Below are positions 62,334-64,000 of a stretch of 64,000 nt of DNA, piece by piece. Source of the stretch: Rapidithrix thailandica (GTDB lineage: Bacteria; Bacteroidota; Bacteroidia; Cytophagales; Flammeovirgaceae); the NCBI RefSeq assembly GCF_039710355.1, contig NZ_JBDKWZ010000019.1:62001-126000 (forward strand). The letters run 5' to 3'. Below the pieces are notes generated by a model, which was not told the DNA's origin, did no database searches, and saw only the letters and a program-made list of their open reading frames with translations. Made by a program: the position numbers and the translations under genes. Within the stretch, counting starts at the first letter, position 1; every line of letters starts with the position of its first letter.

Positions 62334-64000
62334 ATGGCGATTCAATCTGGTAGCAAACTGGAATTACCACAGTCTTATTGGGAAGGCAGGCTCGACTGCG
62401 ATATGAGTAGTATATTCTCTCATTTGACCTTGAACACGGGCCAACCTGATGAATTTGAGATACATCCCTTTACGTTAAATGTCAGTCTGACTAAAAAATT
62501 GAAAAAACTGGCTGACTTGCATGAAGTATCCATCCATGCTTGTATCAGAGCGGCTCTGCAAGTCTTTCTATACAATTTCGGCGAGCAGGAAAAGGTGTGT
62601 TTATATCAACATACGGGTAAATCACTTTTTCACGAAGTGGTACCGGTTGAAGTGGATATATCAAGTTCATCAACCCTCGAGCAACTGTTGCATGTAAGTG
62701 CCAAACAGTACAATGAGGCGAGTAAGTATGCTTTACCCATATCAGTTTTAGAAAAGCTGAATGTGAGTAGTGAGAATGTAATTGGGTTTGCAATGCTTGA
62801 CAGCATTCCGGATAAGTCTGCCATACTTAAACAATGGAAAGATTTCTGGCCAAAGTCAAACCTTAGTTTGTTGTGTTGTGAAAAGGACGGAATAGTTACC
62901 TGCCATTGGGTTTATAAGAAAAACCTGTTTAGTCAACAAATCATAGCCGGTTTTTCGGGCAGTTGGCAACAACTGTTAAAATCCGTTATCGAAATACCTG
63001 CCCAGCCGTTACGAAACTTAAACTTAGTGACTCCGGCACTCCAAAAGAAAATCCTGAATGACTGGAAAGGTATGCAACAGGCCTATCAGGATATGAGCAG
63101 TATTTTTGAGCGGTTTGATAACCAGGTTCTTAAAAATACTTCCAAAACGGCTTTAATATACCACGGGGAAGACGATGAGGTTTATCAAACTACTTTTGGG
63201 GAGTTGTCAAAACAGGTTGATGAGTTGGCACAGTCACTAGCGGCATTAGGGGTAAAGCCCGGAATGCGGGTGGTGATCTATACACCAAGAAGTGAATATA
63301 CAATCGCAGGGCTTTTGGCAATCCTGAAACTTAGAGCGGTTTATGTTCCTGTAGACGAATCCTACCCCGTAGAGCAGGTGAGGCAAATTGTAGCGGATAC
63401 TCAAGCAAGGGTGCTGCTCACTTTGACAAAAAGTAGTAATGCCATCAATGGTATGGGTGTACCATCCCTCTGCCTTGATAGTGAATGGGTGGCCTTTCAG
63501 CCAGCTCTTAAAGAAAACACCGAGAATCAGTACAACCTTGATGAAGAAGCTTTAATTCTTTATACATCGGGTTCTACAGGCAAGCCTAAAGGAGTAATCC
63601 ATAGTCAGAGACAGTTGATTAATCGCTTTAACTGGCTTTGGAATAATTACCCCTTCAAGGAAGATGATGTAATGGGGCAACGTACCATGCTCAACTTTTT
63701 ACCTTCGTTATGGGAACTGTTGGGAGGACTATTGCAAGGTGCTACTACAGTAATTCTCCATAATGCAGTGGTAAAGGACCCCTTAAGACTCTCCCAAGCG
63801 ATATTTACCCATAAGATATCCTATTTTTCAATGGTACCTTCATTGCTCAGGGTATTTTTGGCGTCTGACCTGCCGTTTAGCCAACACTTTGCTTCCATGA
63901 AGCTTTTAATCACTGCCGGGGAGCCGCTTTCATCTGCTTTATGCAATTTGTTCTTTAAACATTTGCCTAAAGTGAAGCTGCTAAACGACTATGGTGCTAC
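62334..64000 (+). CDS. NRPS protein: half condensation domain plus adenylation domain (runs off the window)
   Basis: 555 codons are visible; the 3' end is outside the window. Residues ~40-245 resemble only the C-terminal half of a condensation domain (HPFTLNVSLTKKLKKLADLH, then VCLYQHTGKSLFHEVVPVEV); the catalytic HHxxxDG half is absent. Residues ~260-555 are an adenylation domain with A2 LKLRAVYVPVDESYP, A3 ILYTSGSTGKPKG near 405, A4 NFLPSLWELLGGL near 454 and the start of A5 at the edge (LLNDYGAT). At the code position that binds the alpha-amino group (Asp235 in GrsA) there is Leu, and Pro follows; Trp239 is kept. The substrate is therefore probably not an ordinary alpha-amino acid. It may be a loading module. 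Confidence 0.88.
   Translation, partial: MAIQSGSKLELPQSYWEGRLDCDMSSIFSHLTLNTGQPDEFEIHPFTLNVSLTKKLKKLADLHEVSIHACIRAALQVFLYNFGEQEKVCLYQHTGKSLFHEVVPVEVDISSSSTLEQLLHVSAKQYNEASKYALPISVLEKLNVSSENVIGFAMLDSIPDKSAILKQWKDFWPKSNLSLLCCEKDGIVTCHWVYKKNLFSQQIIAGFSGSWQQLLKSVIEIPAQPLRNLNLVTPALQKKILNDWKGMQQAYQDMSSIFERFDNQVLKNTSKTALIYHGEDDEVYQTTFGELSKQVDELAQSLAALGVKPGMRVVIYTPRSEYTIAGLLAILKLRAVYVPVDESYPVEQVRQIVADTQARVLLTLTKSSNAINGMGVPSLCLDSEWVAFQPALKENTENQYNLDEEALILYTSGSTGKPKGVIHSQRQLINRFNWLWNNYPFKEDDVMGQRTMLNFLPSLWELLGGLLQGATTVILHNAVVKDPLRLSQAIFTHKISYFSMVPSLLRVFLASDLPFSQHFASMKLLITAGEPLSSALCNLFFKHLPKVKLLNDYGA

Overview
The window reads as chromosome of a Bacteroidota bacterium, probably Cytophagia or Flavobacteriia. 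The evidence is two secreted proteins with type IX secretion (T9SS) C-terminal tails, A/T-rich leaders with weak Shine-Dalgarno sequences, a flotillin-like FloA, an NtrC-class two-component system beside a MacB-type ABC exporter, and several AraC regulators. There are no rRNA or tRNA genes, no intact insertion sequence and no CRISPR array. One 100-N assembly gap (37517-37616) is flanked by an exact 123-bp duplication, so probably nothing is missing there.

Region 1 (1-31.7 kb) is a mosaic of mostly single-gene units with good hairpin terminators. In order: ADP-ribosylglycohydrolase; a large ELWxxDGT-repeat T9SS protein; an SMI1/KNR4 protein; a membrane AraC regulator; a frameshifted phosphoinositide phospholipase C lipoprotein; a GH114-like lipoprotein; an AraC regulator and an alpha/beta hydrolase; a KefB-type antiporter; a glycolipid-binding-like protein downstream of RecQ; a stand-alone H-NOX gas sensor; an AraC regulator with a secreted VOC protein; DinB; a 1657-residue T9SS adhesin-like protein with an internal tandem duplication; DUF983; FloA; a biotin carrier; RNase HII; and a DUF4304 protein followed by an AlkB-like fragment.

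Region 2 (32-50.7 kb) is rich in envelope and export genes. Two small paralogous secreted acidic proteins precede a tripartite RND pump (adaptor, AcrB-like transporter, outer-membrane lipoprotein). A divergent NtrC-class regulator and kinase face an ABC exporter (HlyD-like adaptor, ATPase, permease remnant, intact permease), with 20-bp direct repeats in the divergent promoter region. A four-base overlap then joins an unusual HTH/membrane/serine-hydrolase fusion to an S41 peptidase.

Region 3 (50.7-64 kb) is the most notable part: the left edge of a trans-AT polyketide/nonribosomal peptide gene cluster that runs off the window. A 1.3-kb gene-free stretch carries five ~134-bp-spaced repeats, each built like a Bacteroidota promoter, with candidate hairpins between them. 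Then follow, all on the plus strand, a MATE exporter, a full-length UvrA-like ATPase fused to an N-terminal transglutaminase-like domain (probable self-resistance), a discrete acyltransferase with the hallmark of an acyl hydrolase, an AT-ER bifunctional protein, an O-methyltransferase, a cupin, and an NRPS protein with a half condensation domain and an adenylation domain lacking the usual amino-acid-binding Asp. The UvrA paralogue suggests a product that damages or binds DNA.
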